Assembly: GCA_012800685.1 (NCBI GenBank) | Contig: JAAZIT010000434.1 | Span: 1-5,983 of the forward strand | Length of the DNA stretch: 5,983 nt | Source of the DNA: Clostridiales bacterium | Lineage (GTDB): Bacteria > Bacillota > Clostridia > Oscillospirales > Ruminococcaceae | Reading direction: 5' to 3' | In this document: positions 1-5,983 of the stretch, one piece after another | Numbering within the stretch: the stretch's first letter is position 1 | Layout: each line of letters begins with the position of its first letter | Notes under the pieces: model-generated | The model's database searches: none | What the model saw: only the letters and a program-made list of their open reading frames with translations | Told to the model about the DNA's origin: nothing | Translations under genes and position numbers: made by a program

Positions 1-134
1 ATATAATTATTTAATATATATGATTAATTTATTATAGGATTGAAAGTGTATATTTGTAAATAAGCATAGCATCCTTTTACAATATACACTTTCAATCCTA
101 TATTTAATTAATCATATATATTAAATAATTATAT
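1..134. repeat. Long AT-rich inverted repeat, possible end-of-operon hairpin
   Basis: Arms 1-60 and 76-134 are reverse complements with only two T-T mismatches (30/105 and 32/103) and one unpaired base near 55, around a 15-nt loop (61-75). The outer part is almost pure A/T. The only G/C-bearing part is an 18-bp perfect inner block at 37-54 paired with 81-98 (GGATTGAAAGTGTATATT). The left arm reaches the window edge, so the repeat may continue outside. It lies 54 bp beyond the stop of the last gene, so in RNA it would form a very long hairpin that could end transcription or protect the transcript. No T-run can be judged because the window ends there. A mobile-element remnant or replication structure is also possible. 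Confidence 0.88.
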
Positions 135-188
135 ATATAATATATATTAAGTTGTTAGTATCGCTTCTCAAAACTGAAATAGTAGCTT

Positions 189-1007
189 CTACAACCTTAT
201 TCTACCCATTCCTACATTCCAACATGCATCGTGCATATTGCATTCAACACTCTTCTTGCTATCAATTTTCTTACATTTCCTTGGTGGCATTTCGTTATAC
301 TTTAAAAATGCCTGTTTCATTTCTTGTATATCATTCAACCTTGCTAAAATTGGTTTAACTGTTTCTGGGTCATACTCCTCTATAAATGGTTTCCATTCTT
401 GCGTGTTCTTGTCCTCTGCCAAAACAAATCCCTGGGGTATACATTTCAAGTGCATATATAATTGCATTTGTTTTCTACCGCTTGGATGGCTTGTCGCTCT
501 CTGATAACTAAGCGTATTCATGCTTTTTATTTCAACCACATATTTCTTGCCATCTAAATTTATAATTGCGTCTGGCGTAAAATATAATTCATATTGCTCT
601 GAATAACTTCTTCCCTCTATCTCTTCCGCTATTCCTGCTTTAACAAACAAATCTTGCCATTTCCTATGTATTGCATCACCCTGCTTAAATATTCGCATTA
701 ATCTTACAGGCAATTCTGGACTTTGATTTTGCTTATATAACAAGCTTAAAACCTGTTGTCTATAACATAAATCCGCATCACTAACAATAATGCTGCTTGC
801 ATGCAATCCTGCTCTATCCTCATCAAGGTGGTCCCTTAAATAAAATAGCTTATCCAACCTATTAATTAATAACAACTCCTGGAGGCCAGAACCGGCCTTA
901 TTTGCGCCCTTATTATTCCTTCGTATATTTATATCATTACCACTATTTTGTAGCCTCATGCCCTTTTCTTGGACCTCAGCCAATATCATATCCCTTAAGC
1001 TACTCAT
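189..1007 (-). CDS. RecB/Cas4-like PD-(D/E)XK nuclease with probable Fe-S cysteines
   Basis: A 272-aa predicted exonuclease of the RecB/Cas4 type, likely processing DNA ends alongside RecA. Visible motifs are GDAIHRKW with H114, FTPDAII with D146, VVEIKS with E159 and K161, and Q180-x3-Y184 (QMQLY), the standard order for this superfamily. C81 (DLCYRQ) plus C245, C256 and C262 near the C-terminus resemble the four cysteines that hold a 4Fe-4S cluster in Cas4 and AddB. The last spacing here is C-x10-C-x5-C rather than the usual C-x2-C-x5-C. Residues about 20-42 are rich in N, G, R and K and look disordered. The frame is open up to an ATG at 1073, but that start would overlap the small upstream gene by 74 bp and has no well-spaced ribosome binding site. 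The ATG at 1007 has GGAGGG 5 nt away. No cas genes or CRISPR array are present, so a phage recombination nuclease is preferred over a true Cas4. Confidence 0.85.
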   Translation of the reverse strand: MSSLRDMILAEVQEKGMRLQNSGNDINIRRNNKGANKAGSGLQELLLINRLDKLFYLRDHLDEDRAGLHASSIIVSDADLCYRQQVLSLLYKQNQSPELPVRLMRIFKQGDAIHRKWQDLFVKAGIAEEIEGRSYSEQYELYFTPDAIINLDGKKYVVEIKSMNTLSYQRATSHPSGRKQMQLYMHLKCIPQGFVLAEDKNTQEWKPFIEEYDPETVKPILARLNDIQEMKQAFLKYNEMPPRKCKKIDSKKSVECNMHDACWNVGMGRIRL

Positions 1008-1164
1008 AGCTACCCTCCAAATCTTCACCATAATATAAACCGCCATCCGAACACTCATATAAATATTTGCCATTATCCTTCAAAATGCTAACTATCAAAA
1101 CTACCTTACCTTTCGGATTATAAACAAAATCCCCTTCCGCATATTTCTGTTTTTCCATCATCAT
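1000..1164 (-). CDS. Small unknown protein, 54 aa, coupled to the downstream nuclease
   Basis: A short gene filling the space between recA and the nuclease. It begins with three consecutive ATG codons (1164, 1161, 1158). AGGAGG at 1173-1178 is 8 nt before the first, so 1164 is the likely start. The protein begins MMMEKQKYAEGDFVYNPKGK and ends DGGLYYGEDLEGSYE. It is acidic towards the C-terminus and has alternating hydrophobic stretches (KVVLIVSIL; KYLYEC) that suggest a small beta-barrel, loosely like KOW/SH3-type folds where a G-x-V strand is followed by a closing E-D-L-E. There is no signal peptide, membrane helix or known catalytic motif. Its TAG stop overlaps the nuclease ATG (ATGAGTAG), and the nuclease ribosome binding site lies within its last codons, so the two are probably translationally coupled. 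The function is not recognised; the fold suggestion is inference. Confidence 0.8.
   Translation of the reverse strand: MMMEKQKYAEGDFVYNPKGKVVLIVSILKDNGKYLYECSDGGLYYGEDLEGSYE
1013..1018 (-). promoter_or_regulatory. Ribosome binding site that sets the nuclease start
   Basis: GGAGGG lies 5 nt before the ATG at 1007, inside the last codons of the 54-aa gene. It is the reason for choosing the 272-aa form of the nuclease over the longer open frame, and it suggests translation coupled to the small gene. Confidence 0.75.
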
Positions 1165-1172
1165 GGACTAAT

Positions 1173-1178
1173 CCTCCT
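1173..1178 (-). promoter_or_regulatory. Ribosome binding site of the 54-aa gene
   Basis: A full AGGAGG match to the anti-Shine-Dalgarno sequence sits 8 nt before the first of three ATG codons. It overlaps the TAG stop of recA, so ribosomes ending recA translation are well placed to start the small gene. This is the main support for that gene being real. Confidence 0.8.
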
Positions 1179-2076
1179 ACCTATACTTTTTATTGTTTTC
1201 CGCCATTATCTCTTTCCTTATTTCTGACACATCATCAAAACTTACAAATCCTCTATCAAAAAACATTGGTACCTCTGCCTCTCCCAAAGGATTGCATATT
1301 TTACTCTTAACTACTTTTGACTTCAGAATTAATCCAACCTTTTCAGTCTTTGCACTATTTGCTGGATTCTTGTTAGGCACTTCAATCCATGCCCTTCTTG
1401 CAACCTGTATTCTTAAACTCATGGCATGTTTCAATGCATGACCTCCGGGAGTTTGTGTTTTCTCACCAAACATCATTGCATCCATTTTATCCCTAACTTG
1501 GTTTATAAAAATAACCGTCGTTCCTGACCTTTCAATTATGTCATTCAGTGGCTTTAAAGTTCTGCTAAACATTGCTGCTAATTGTCCCCTTTGTGGTTGC
1601 TTTTCTGCATCCTCTAATGTCGCCTCATACAAAGCTTTTGGCGTCATATAGGGAACTGAATCGACAACTATCAAAGGAATACCTGCCTCAGCAAAATCAA
1701 ACATTTTTTCAAACATATCCTCTCCTGTCGTTGCGTTCCTGTAGACAAGCATTTGCTTAGGTCGATTATTAAACTTTTTTGCACGCTCTATATCAAATGT
1801 ACCTTCCGCCGGAATAAACAAACACATTGGATGCAACGAACATAAGTGATATGCTAAGCTTGTTTTGCCTGAACTCTCTGGGCCAAATATTTCAATCATC
1901 CTTCCTTTGGGCATTCCCCCTCCAGTAATTATATCTAAGTCCTCTATTCCAGTTGACCACCTTTTAACTCCTGCATTTGCATTCTTACTTCCTAAACTAT
2001 AAATGCTTCCGACACCCTGTTTCTTTTCTATCTCCTTACACAAATCTAATATTTTTGCCATTTGCTTTTCGTTCAT
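1177..2076 (-). CDS. recA: RecA-like recombinase, short form
   Basis: ATP-dependent strand-exchange protein of the RecA family, 299 aa from the chosen start. The core ATPase is complete: Walker A GPESSGKT at 65-72, the glutamate that activates water in AEGTFD (E91), Walker B LIVVDS with D139, the NQVR sensor at 192-195, and a DNA-binding loop 2 region TPGGHALKHA at 209-218. E. coli RecA is 353 aa; this protein stops soon after the core (MFFDRGFVSFDD near 271-282), so most of the regulatory C-terminal domain is missing or reduced, as in many phage RecA proteins. Two consecutive ATGs lie at 2079 and 2076. GGAGGT at 2082-2087 is 2 nt from the first and 5 nt from the second, so 2076 is preferred. 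It sits between the polymerase and the nuclease genes, which fits recombination-dependent replication or break repair. Confidence 0.93.
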   Translation of the reverse strand: MNEKQMAKILDLCKEIEKKQGVGSIYSLGSKNANAGVKRWSTGIEDLDIITGGGMPKGRMIEIFGPESSGKTSLAYHLCSLHPMCLFIPAEGTFDIERAKKFNNRPKQMLVYRNATTGEDMFEKMFDFAEAGIPLIVVDSVPYMTPKALYEATLEDAEKQPQRGQLAAMFSRTLKPLNDIIERSGTTVIFINQVRDKMDAMMFGEKTQTPGGHALKHAMSLRIQVARRAWIEVPNKNPANSAKTEKVGLILKSKVVKSKICNPLGEAEVPMFFDRGFVSFDDVSEIRKEIMAENNKKYR

Positions 2077-2081
2077 CATCG

Positions 2082-2087
2082 ACCTCC
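2082..2087 (-). promoter_or_regulatory. Ribosome binding site that sets the recA start
   Basis: GGAGGT lies in the 12-nt gap right after the polymerase TGA stop. It is only 2 nt from the ATG at 2079 but 5 nt from the ATG at 2076, which favours the second codon as the start. Confidence 0.7.
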
Positions 2088-2088
2088 A

Positions 2089-4791
2089 TCATCTTCTTGC
2101 GAGCATGCTGCTATTGTATTTAATAGTCTTATTTATGTAAATTTTCTTGTTAAACTGCAATGCTCCATTTTCATACATTCTCTCTTTAACACCTTTATGC
2201 ACCGGGCATCTCATTCCTTTTGCTGCTTTCATCCTTGCATCAAAATCCTCACGACTTTTGAAAAACCCATTTTTCCTTCGCTCTTCTTCTATAAATTCTG
2301 CAGCTTTTGTGCCAACACCTTTTATCGTATCCAACCCTAACTGAATTACCTTCTCCCCATCAACCGTTCTGATTGTTGTTTGAGCCGTATAATTAACATG
2401 AGGCAAAAATACCACAACGCCTGAGTGAATTGCTTTTAAGATATATTTGAAAGCATCCGCGTCGTTCCCTGCAAATTTAATCTTTGTACACCAAAACTCA
2501 GTCGGATAGTATAATTTGTAAAACATTTCCTCAACAGAAATCAAGCTATATCCTGCGCCGTGTCCCTTATTAAATGTATAAACTAATATCTTTGTAAAGA
2601 AGTCAAATGCCTCTTTTTCATCAAATCCATTTTCAACTGCACCTTTAACAAACTTCTCACGCATCTCTTCTTTACTTCTATTAATCTCTTCCAATTCACC
2701 CATTGAAGCAATTGCATTTTTCATTAACTTCATTACTTTGTCTGCATCACTCCAACTCATATTTCCTATCGCCACACAAATCTTCTGAACCTGCTCCTGA
2801 TAAACAACCGTTCCGTAAGTCTCTTTTGTAAATTCGTAAAACTTATCCTTTACAATTTTGCCTGTTTTTGCAAGCAACTTATTTTCTGCATAATGTGCAG
2901 GCGTGCCTAAACTCAAAGGACCTGGGCGGTTCATACTACTTGCAGCAATTATATCTTCAAAACAATCAGATTCTATACTTCTTAAAATATCCTTTGCCGT
3001 GTTCTTTTCAAACTGAAATATCCCATCCGTATCTCCTTTACCGAATGCTTCATTTATTAATGGGTCGTCTACCCACTCTTCCTGCATTCCAGTATGGCCT
3101 GTCATCCTTCTTAATTCTCCAATACTCTCCATTGTTTTTAAGCCCAATATGTCAAACTTTACAACATTTATTTTATCCAAATCAGCCAAATCATAACTTG
3201 CAAATATCTTGCCCTCTTTACTTTTTCTCAATGCCGTATAATTTAGCAACTGATTTGATGTAATTGCAACTCCAGCTGCATGGGTTCCTATAAATCTAAC
3301 CTTTTTATACAGCTTCGTAAAATGCATTATTATCTCATCATATTTTCTATTATAATGTCGGGCCATTTCATCTCTCAATAACGACTCTTTATCCAAACCC
3401 TCTTCTGTTTCAAATTTCTTACATAAAGCCTTAATGTCTTTTATCTCGTTCTTATCCTCAACACCACAAACTTTAACTAAATCATTTATTAAATTATCTA
3501 CCTTATACAATCCATAGCTACAAATTTGTGCAGCATGCCCCTCATACTTGTCAATCAAATATGCAATAACCTCATCACGTCTGCTTGTCTCGAAGTCTAA
3601 ATCTATGTCCGGCAATTTCTTTTTATCCATTCTAAGAAATCTTCTAAAGTCTAATCCATATTTCAAACTGTCAACCTCTGTAATACCTACAGCATAAGCA
3701 ACCTGGCAATTACAAACCGAACCCCTTCCTGGGCCAACCACTATTCCTTGCTCTTTTGCCCATTTTACATAATCAGCAACTATTAAAAAATAATCAGCAA
3801 ATCCATGTGCCTTTATTATCTCCAATTCCTTCTTGCAACGCTCTATATATTTCTTTGTATATTTTCCTTTTTCTTTCAACCCTGACTGAACTTGTTTCAA
3901 CAAAAGCTTATAACTATCTCTTCCTTCTCTATATTCAGGAAGTTCAAGCGGAAGCTGTTCAAGTATGTCACCCTCTATTTTCTCATTTATCTCTTGTAAA
4001 TTTTCACACATTTGTTTCGAATAACTTATTGCATCCGTAACATCATTCCCGTGCATTTTTATAAATCTTTTTCTTATGTCCTTTTCTGAAGGCATATACC
4101 TTTCACCATAAGTTGCCTTAATATTATAATTATGTTTTGCAATTTCATGCATTTTTAAATAAGTCGGAAAGTCTTCCTTTGACCCATAGTGGCTGTCCGA
4201 TGTCAATATACACTTTATGCCCAATTCATCCGCCAATTTCATCAACCCTACGTTTACTATTTCTTGACTTCCTTTGTCGTCAACTTTATATGGCTGAATT
4301 TCAATGTAATAATCATCACCAAATATATCAACAAACTTTTGCATTGCCTTCTTTGCTTGTGATGGCTTTCCATTTTGAAGAGCAGCTGACACATAACCAC
4401 CTATACAGGCTGACGTGCAAATTACTCCTTCAGAATGTCTTGCTAAATTATCAAATGTTACCACTGGATTATAGTATTTTGTATCTTCTGCCTCAAACAA
4501 AATCTTATTTATATTTGCATACCCTTCTGCGTTCTTGGCGTATAAACATAAATGGTACCTCGGCTTTTCCTTATTAAACACTGGCTGAAAGTACGCTTCA
4601 ACTCCCAAAATAGGTTTTATCCCATTATCTTTACAAGCGAAATAATGCTGTACTAACCCATTCGTGTTGCCATGATTTGAGATACCCAAAGCTGAATATC
4701 CCAAATCTTTAGCAATCACTGCGAGTTCGTCAGCTCTACCATAACCATCGAATGTTGAATAGTGGTCATGTCGATGCAAATCAAAAAACAT
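2089..4791 (-). CDS. dnaE: DNA polymerase III alpha subunit (DnaE-type), C-terminally short
   Basis: Replicative C-family DNA polymerase, 900 aa. The N-terminal PHP domain (about 1-205) has all nine usual metal ligands: H6, H8, D15, H40, E65, H80, C129, D199 and H201, which suggests an active 3'-5' proofreading site. The polymerase core contains GPGRGS (353-358), PDIDLDF with catalytic D395 and D397, GTHAAGVAI (502-510), the third catalytic aspartate D547 in KFDILGLKT, NRPGPL (621-626) and YQEQV (664-668). A helix-hairpin-helix follows (LGLDTIKGVG, 818-827). The protein ends shortly after ENGALQF (874-880), where cellular DnaE (about 1,050-1,160 aa) continues into the clamp-binding motif, OB fold and tau-binding domain. 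recA follows after 12 nt, so there is no room for a frameshifted remainder. The start at 4791 has AAGGAG at 4801-4806, 9 nt away, and lies inside the endonuclease gene. No intein is visible. Confidence 0.95.
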   Translation of the reverse strand: MFFDLHRHDHYSTFDGYGRADELAVIAKDLGYSALGISNHGNTNGLVQHYFACKDNGIKPILGVEAYFQPVFNKEKPRYHLCLYAKNAEGYANINKILFEAEDTKYYNPVVTFDNLARHSEGVICTSACIGGYVSAALQNGKPSQAKKAMQKFVDIFGDDYYIEIQPYKVDDKGSQEIVNVGLMKLADELGIKCILTSDSHYGSKEDFPTYLKMHEIAKHNYNIKATYGERYMPSEKDIRKRFIKMHGNDVTDAISYSKQMCENLQEINEKIEGDILEQLPLELPEYREGRDSYKLLLKQVQSGLKEKGKYTKKYIERCKKELEIIKAHGFADYFLIVADYVKWAKEQGIVVGPGRGSVCNCQVAYAVGITEVDSLKYGLDFRRFLRMDKKKLPDIDLDFETSRRDEVIAYLIDKYEGHAAQICSYGLYKVDNLINDLVKVCGVEDKNEIKDIKALCKKFETEEGLDKESLLRDEMARHYNRKYDEIIMHFTKLYKKVRFIGTHAAGVAITSNQLLNYTALRKSKEGKIFASYDLADLDKINVVKFDILGLKTMESIGELRRMTGHTGMQEEWVDDPLINEAFGKGDTDGIFQFEKNTAKDILRSIESDCFEDIIAASSMNRPGPLSLGTPAHYAENKLLAKTGKIVKDKFYEFTKETYGTVVYQEQVQKICVAIGNMSWSDADKVMKLMKNAIASMGELEEINRSKEEMREKFVKGAVENGFDEKEAFDFFTKILVYTFNKGHGAGYSLISVEEMFYKLYYPTEFWCTKIKFAGNDADAFKYILKAIHSGVVVFLPHVNYTAQTTIRTVDGEKVIQLGLDTIKGVGTKAAEFIEEERRKNGFFKSREDFDARMKAAKGMRCPVHKGVKERMYENGALQFNKKIYINKTIKYNSSMLARR

Positions 4792-5500
4792 CTAAATCCA
4801 CTCCTTTTTCTCTCAAAGCTTTACTCAATGCCTTCTCACTGTCTTCATTTATTTCATGTTCCCAAATAAAAACAATATCTCTTCCTTTTCTTTCCACATA
4901 TCGTTTTAAATTTTTATCCCTTTCAATTCTATCAGGAAGATTATGCCAGTAATCACCATTGCATTCTATTGCCAGCTTAAACTTGGGTATGTAAAAATCT
5001 AAAACAAATCTTCCATCACAAATTGGTTTTTGACATTCATACTTTATATTCAATTTATCCAACTCTTGACCTATCTTTGCCTCTATGCTTGACACTGAAG
5101 CTTTTTGTGCATTTATCGTTCTTGCTATATTTCCATTTTTTGTTCTTTGCAATCTTTCTTCATATGATAACTTCGCCCAAGCTTTCTTCTGTGATATACT
5201 TCTTTTCATTTTGCACTCAGGTGAATTGAATGCTTTTCTCAAATTTTCTTTGGCCTCATCAGATAACTTTCGTCCTCTGCCAACATTCGCTTCACCCTTG
5301 CCTCTTCTTTCCATGTTCATTCTATTCATGCACGTCACAATAAAAGTAGTACTAAACCCTGTTTCATCATAAATTTGTTTCAACGATTTTCCCAAGTAAT
5401 AATAATGTAACAAAATATATTCTTCGACTGACCCAAATTTATCCTCAAATTCTGTCACTTTATCAAGGTGCTTACGTTCATTCAATTCCTTGAACCCCAT
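4781..5500 (-). CDS. Vsr-like PD-(D/E)XK endonuclease, probable free-standing homing endonuclease
   Basis: A 239-aa predicted DNA endonuclease in three parts. Residues about 37-62 look like a helix-turn-helix (SLKQIYDETGFS then a second helix). Residues 74-92 (GRGRKLSDEAKENLRKAF) resemble the NUMOD3-type DNA-binding motifs of homing endonucleases. Residues 138-217 carry a Vsr/DUF559-like nuclease core: E140, D168 in VLDFYIP, ECNGDYWH at 179-186 and D195. The D168-to-H186 spacing of 18 matches D51-to-H69 of E. coli Vsr. The E, D, H and D pattern also fits the EDxHD homing endonucleases described for I-Bth0305I. Translation starts at the ATG at 5500, with AGGAGG at 5508-5513 and 7 nt of spacing. 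The 3' end overlaps the polymerase gene by 11 bp. A mismatch-repair nickase role is less likely because of the NUMOD-like and HTH parts. The target site is unknown. Confidence 0.75.
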   Translation of the reverse strand: MGFKELNERKHLDKVTEFEDKFGSVEEYILLHYYYLGKSLKQIYDETGFSTTFIVTCMNRMNMERRGKGEANVGRGRKLSDEAKENLRKAFNSPECKMKRSISQKKAWAKLSYEERLQRTKNGNIARTINAQKASVSSIEAKIGQELDKLNIKYECQKPICDGRFVLDFYIPKFKLAIECNGDYWHNLPDRIERDKNLKRYVERKGRDIVFIWEHEINEDSEKALSKALREKGVDLDVF

Positions 5501-5511
5501 ATAAACTCCTC

Positions 5512-5982
5512 CTATATCTCTATAAGCTCATAACCATAACACTCACCCAATTCCTTGTAGCCCTCATTTATTCTATCCAAACAATGGCCACAAACTTCTT
5601 CACCCCTTGACTTTAGCCTTTTCTCAATCAGCTGCTTATTTTTTACGATAAGAACTCTAACGTCTGCTTCTCTTTTTGTCATTAATTCTTCCAAACAATT
5701 CACGTCCATATAATCAAGCAAACATTGCCTTCCGTATACGTCACTATAAACAAGTTCTGACATATAAAATCTATCCAACACAACCGGGACTTTTAACAAC
5801 GCCACGTGAAAGTAGATATATTTGTCAAACCCTTTTACTGGCTTATCAAAATGCAACAACAATCCTGCACCCATTTTGTCCATCTTTTGTTTTGACAAAT
5901 AGCTCTTTCCTGTTCCGTCCGCACCCTCAAAAATAACCATGTCAGTTTTGCCCTTTGACTTTTTTGCGACTAAATGTGACAT
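5512..5982 (-). CDS. Thymidylate/dNMP kinase-like P-loop protein (5' end uncertain)
   Basis: Likely phosphorylates a deoxynucleoside monophosphate (perhaps dTMP) in the cytoplasm, feeding dNTP supply for phage replication. Counting from the ATG at 5982, a P-loop GADGTGKS is at residues 20-27, preceded by VIFE as in thymidylate kinases. DRFYMSELVY at 70-79 matches the family's DR-x-x-x-S substrate motif, and RLKSRGEE at 122-129 resembles the lid arginines. At 156 aa it is shorter than cellular Tmk (about 205-215 aa), as is common for phage versions. An unusual C-x2-C (131, 134) lies near the C-terminus. The ATG at 5982 is one base from the window edge, so the frame could start further upstream. 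The ATG at 5940 is an alternative that puts the P-loop at its normal distance from the N-terminus, with a weak AAAGGG 10 nt ahead. The stop is 11 nt before the next gene. The kinase fold is clear; the exact substrate is not. Confidence 0.72.
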   Translation of the reverse strand: MSHLVAKKSKGKTDMVIFEGADGTGKSYLSKQKMDKMGAGLLLHFDKPVKGFDKYIYFHVALLKVPVVLDRFYMSELVYSDVYGRQCLLDYMDVNCLEELMTKREADVRVLIVKNKQLIEKRLKSRGEEVCGHCLDRINEGYKELGECYGYELIEI

Positions 5983-5983
5983 G

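Noticed and set aside
31..104. GGATTGAAAG resembles the 3' end of some CRISPR repeats (ATTGAAA ending).
   Set aside because: It occurs once in each arm in opposite orientation, with no regularly spaced direct copies and no spacers. It is part of the inverted repeat, not an array.
1..134. Possible protelomerase (hairpin telomere) target site.
   Set aside because: Known sites are continuous palindromes without a central 15-nt unpaired loop, and no protelomerase gene is visible. It cannot be excluded without the left flank, but nothing supports it.
156..190. Short direct repeat TAGTATCGCTTCT (156-168) and TAGTAGCTTCT (180-190), with a 5-bp GTTGT/ACAAC pair outside it.
   Set aside because: Only two copies, differing by a 2-nt gap, in AT-rich DNA next to a stop codon. 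This could easily be chance.
189..1007. True CRISPR-associated Cas4.
   Set aside because: No cas1, cas2 or array is in the window; linkage to recA and dnaE points to a phage recombination nuclease.
1008..1073. 22-residue N-terminal extension of the nuclease starting at the ATG at 1073.
   Set aside because: The extension overlaps the well-supported 54-aa gene in another frame, and the ATG lacks a properly spaced ribosome binding site, whereas 1007 has one.
2089..4791. Intein or group I intron in the polymerase or recA, suggested by the neighbouring homing-type endonuclease.
   Set aside because: Both proteins read through all conserved motifs at normal spacing with no large insertion.
152..5936. 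Many plus-strand open frames of 60-146 codons across the window.
   Set aside because: They lie opposite clearly conserved minus-strand genes, have no convincing ribosome binding sites, and their sequences look like antisense shadows of AT-rich coding DNA.

Overview
The window looks like part of the DNA replication and recombination region of an AT-rich bacteriophage or prophage. Every gene I can support reads on the minus strand, so transcription runs from the right edge (5983) to the left (1). The gene set is a small nucleotide kinase, a Vsr-like endonuclease with homing-endonuclease features, a shortened DnaE-type DNA polymerase, a short RecA and a RecB/Cas4-type nuclease. Nothing ribosomal, metabolic or otherwise chromosomal is present. 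Strong AGGAGG-type ribosome binding sites, low GC and the standard code (TAG and TGA both act as stops) would suit a Bacillota host. The host and the phage identity are inference; no sequence search was possible.

Layout in transcription order: thymidylate/dNMP kinase-like protein (5512-5982, possibly continuing past the window edge); Vsr-like PD-(D/E)XK endonuclease (4781-5500); DNA polymerase III alpha subunit, 900 aa (2089-4791); RecA-like recombinase, 299 aa (1177-2076); a 54-aa unknown protein (1000-1164); RecB/Cas4-like nuclease, 272 aa (189-1007). Gaps are 11-12 nt and two junctions overlap (11 and 8 bp). No promoter fits inside, so this is almost certainly one polycistronic unit whose promoter lies to the right of the window. 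The only real intergenic stretch is 1-188. It holds a striking near-perfect inverted repeat (arms 1-60 and 76-134, 15-nt loop) just downstream of the last gene.

Together the genes make a plausible module. The kinase would feed dNTP synthesis. DnaE copies DNA and probably proofreads through its own PHP domain. RecA and the RecB/Cas4-like nuclease would handle strand exchange and end processing. The endonuclease is probably a selfish or domesticated gene lodged next to the polymerase. I see no clamp, clamp loader, helicase, primase or separate DnaQ exonuclease here; they may lie outside the window.

The points most worth following are the 60-bp-arm inverted repeat, a polymerase that keeps all nine PHP metal ligands but ends before the usual clamp- and tau-binding regions, and the free-standing Vsr-like endonuclease overlapping the polymerase start. 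I did not find a clearly new multi-gene system such as a defence island or CRISPR locus.
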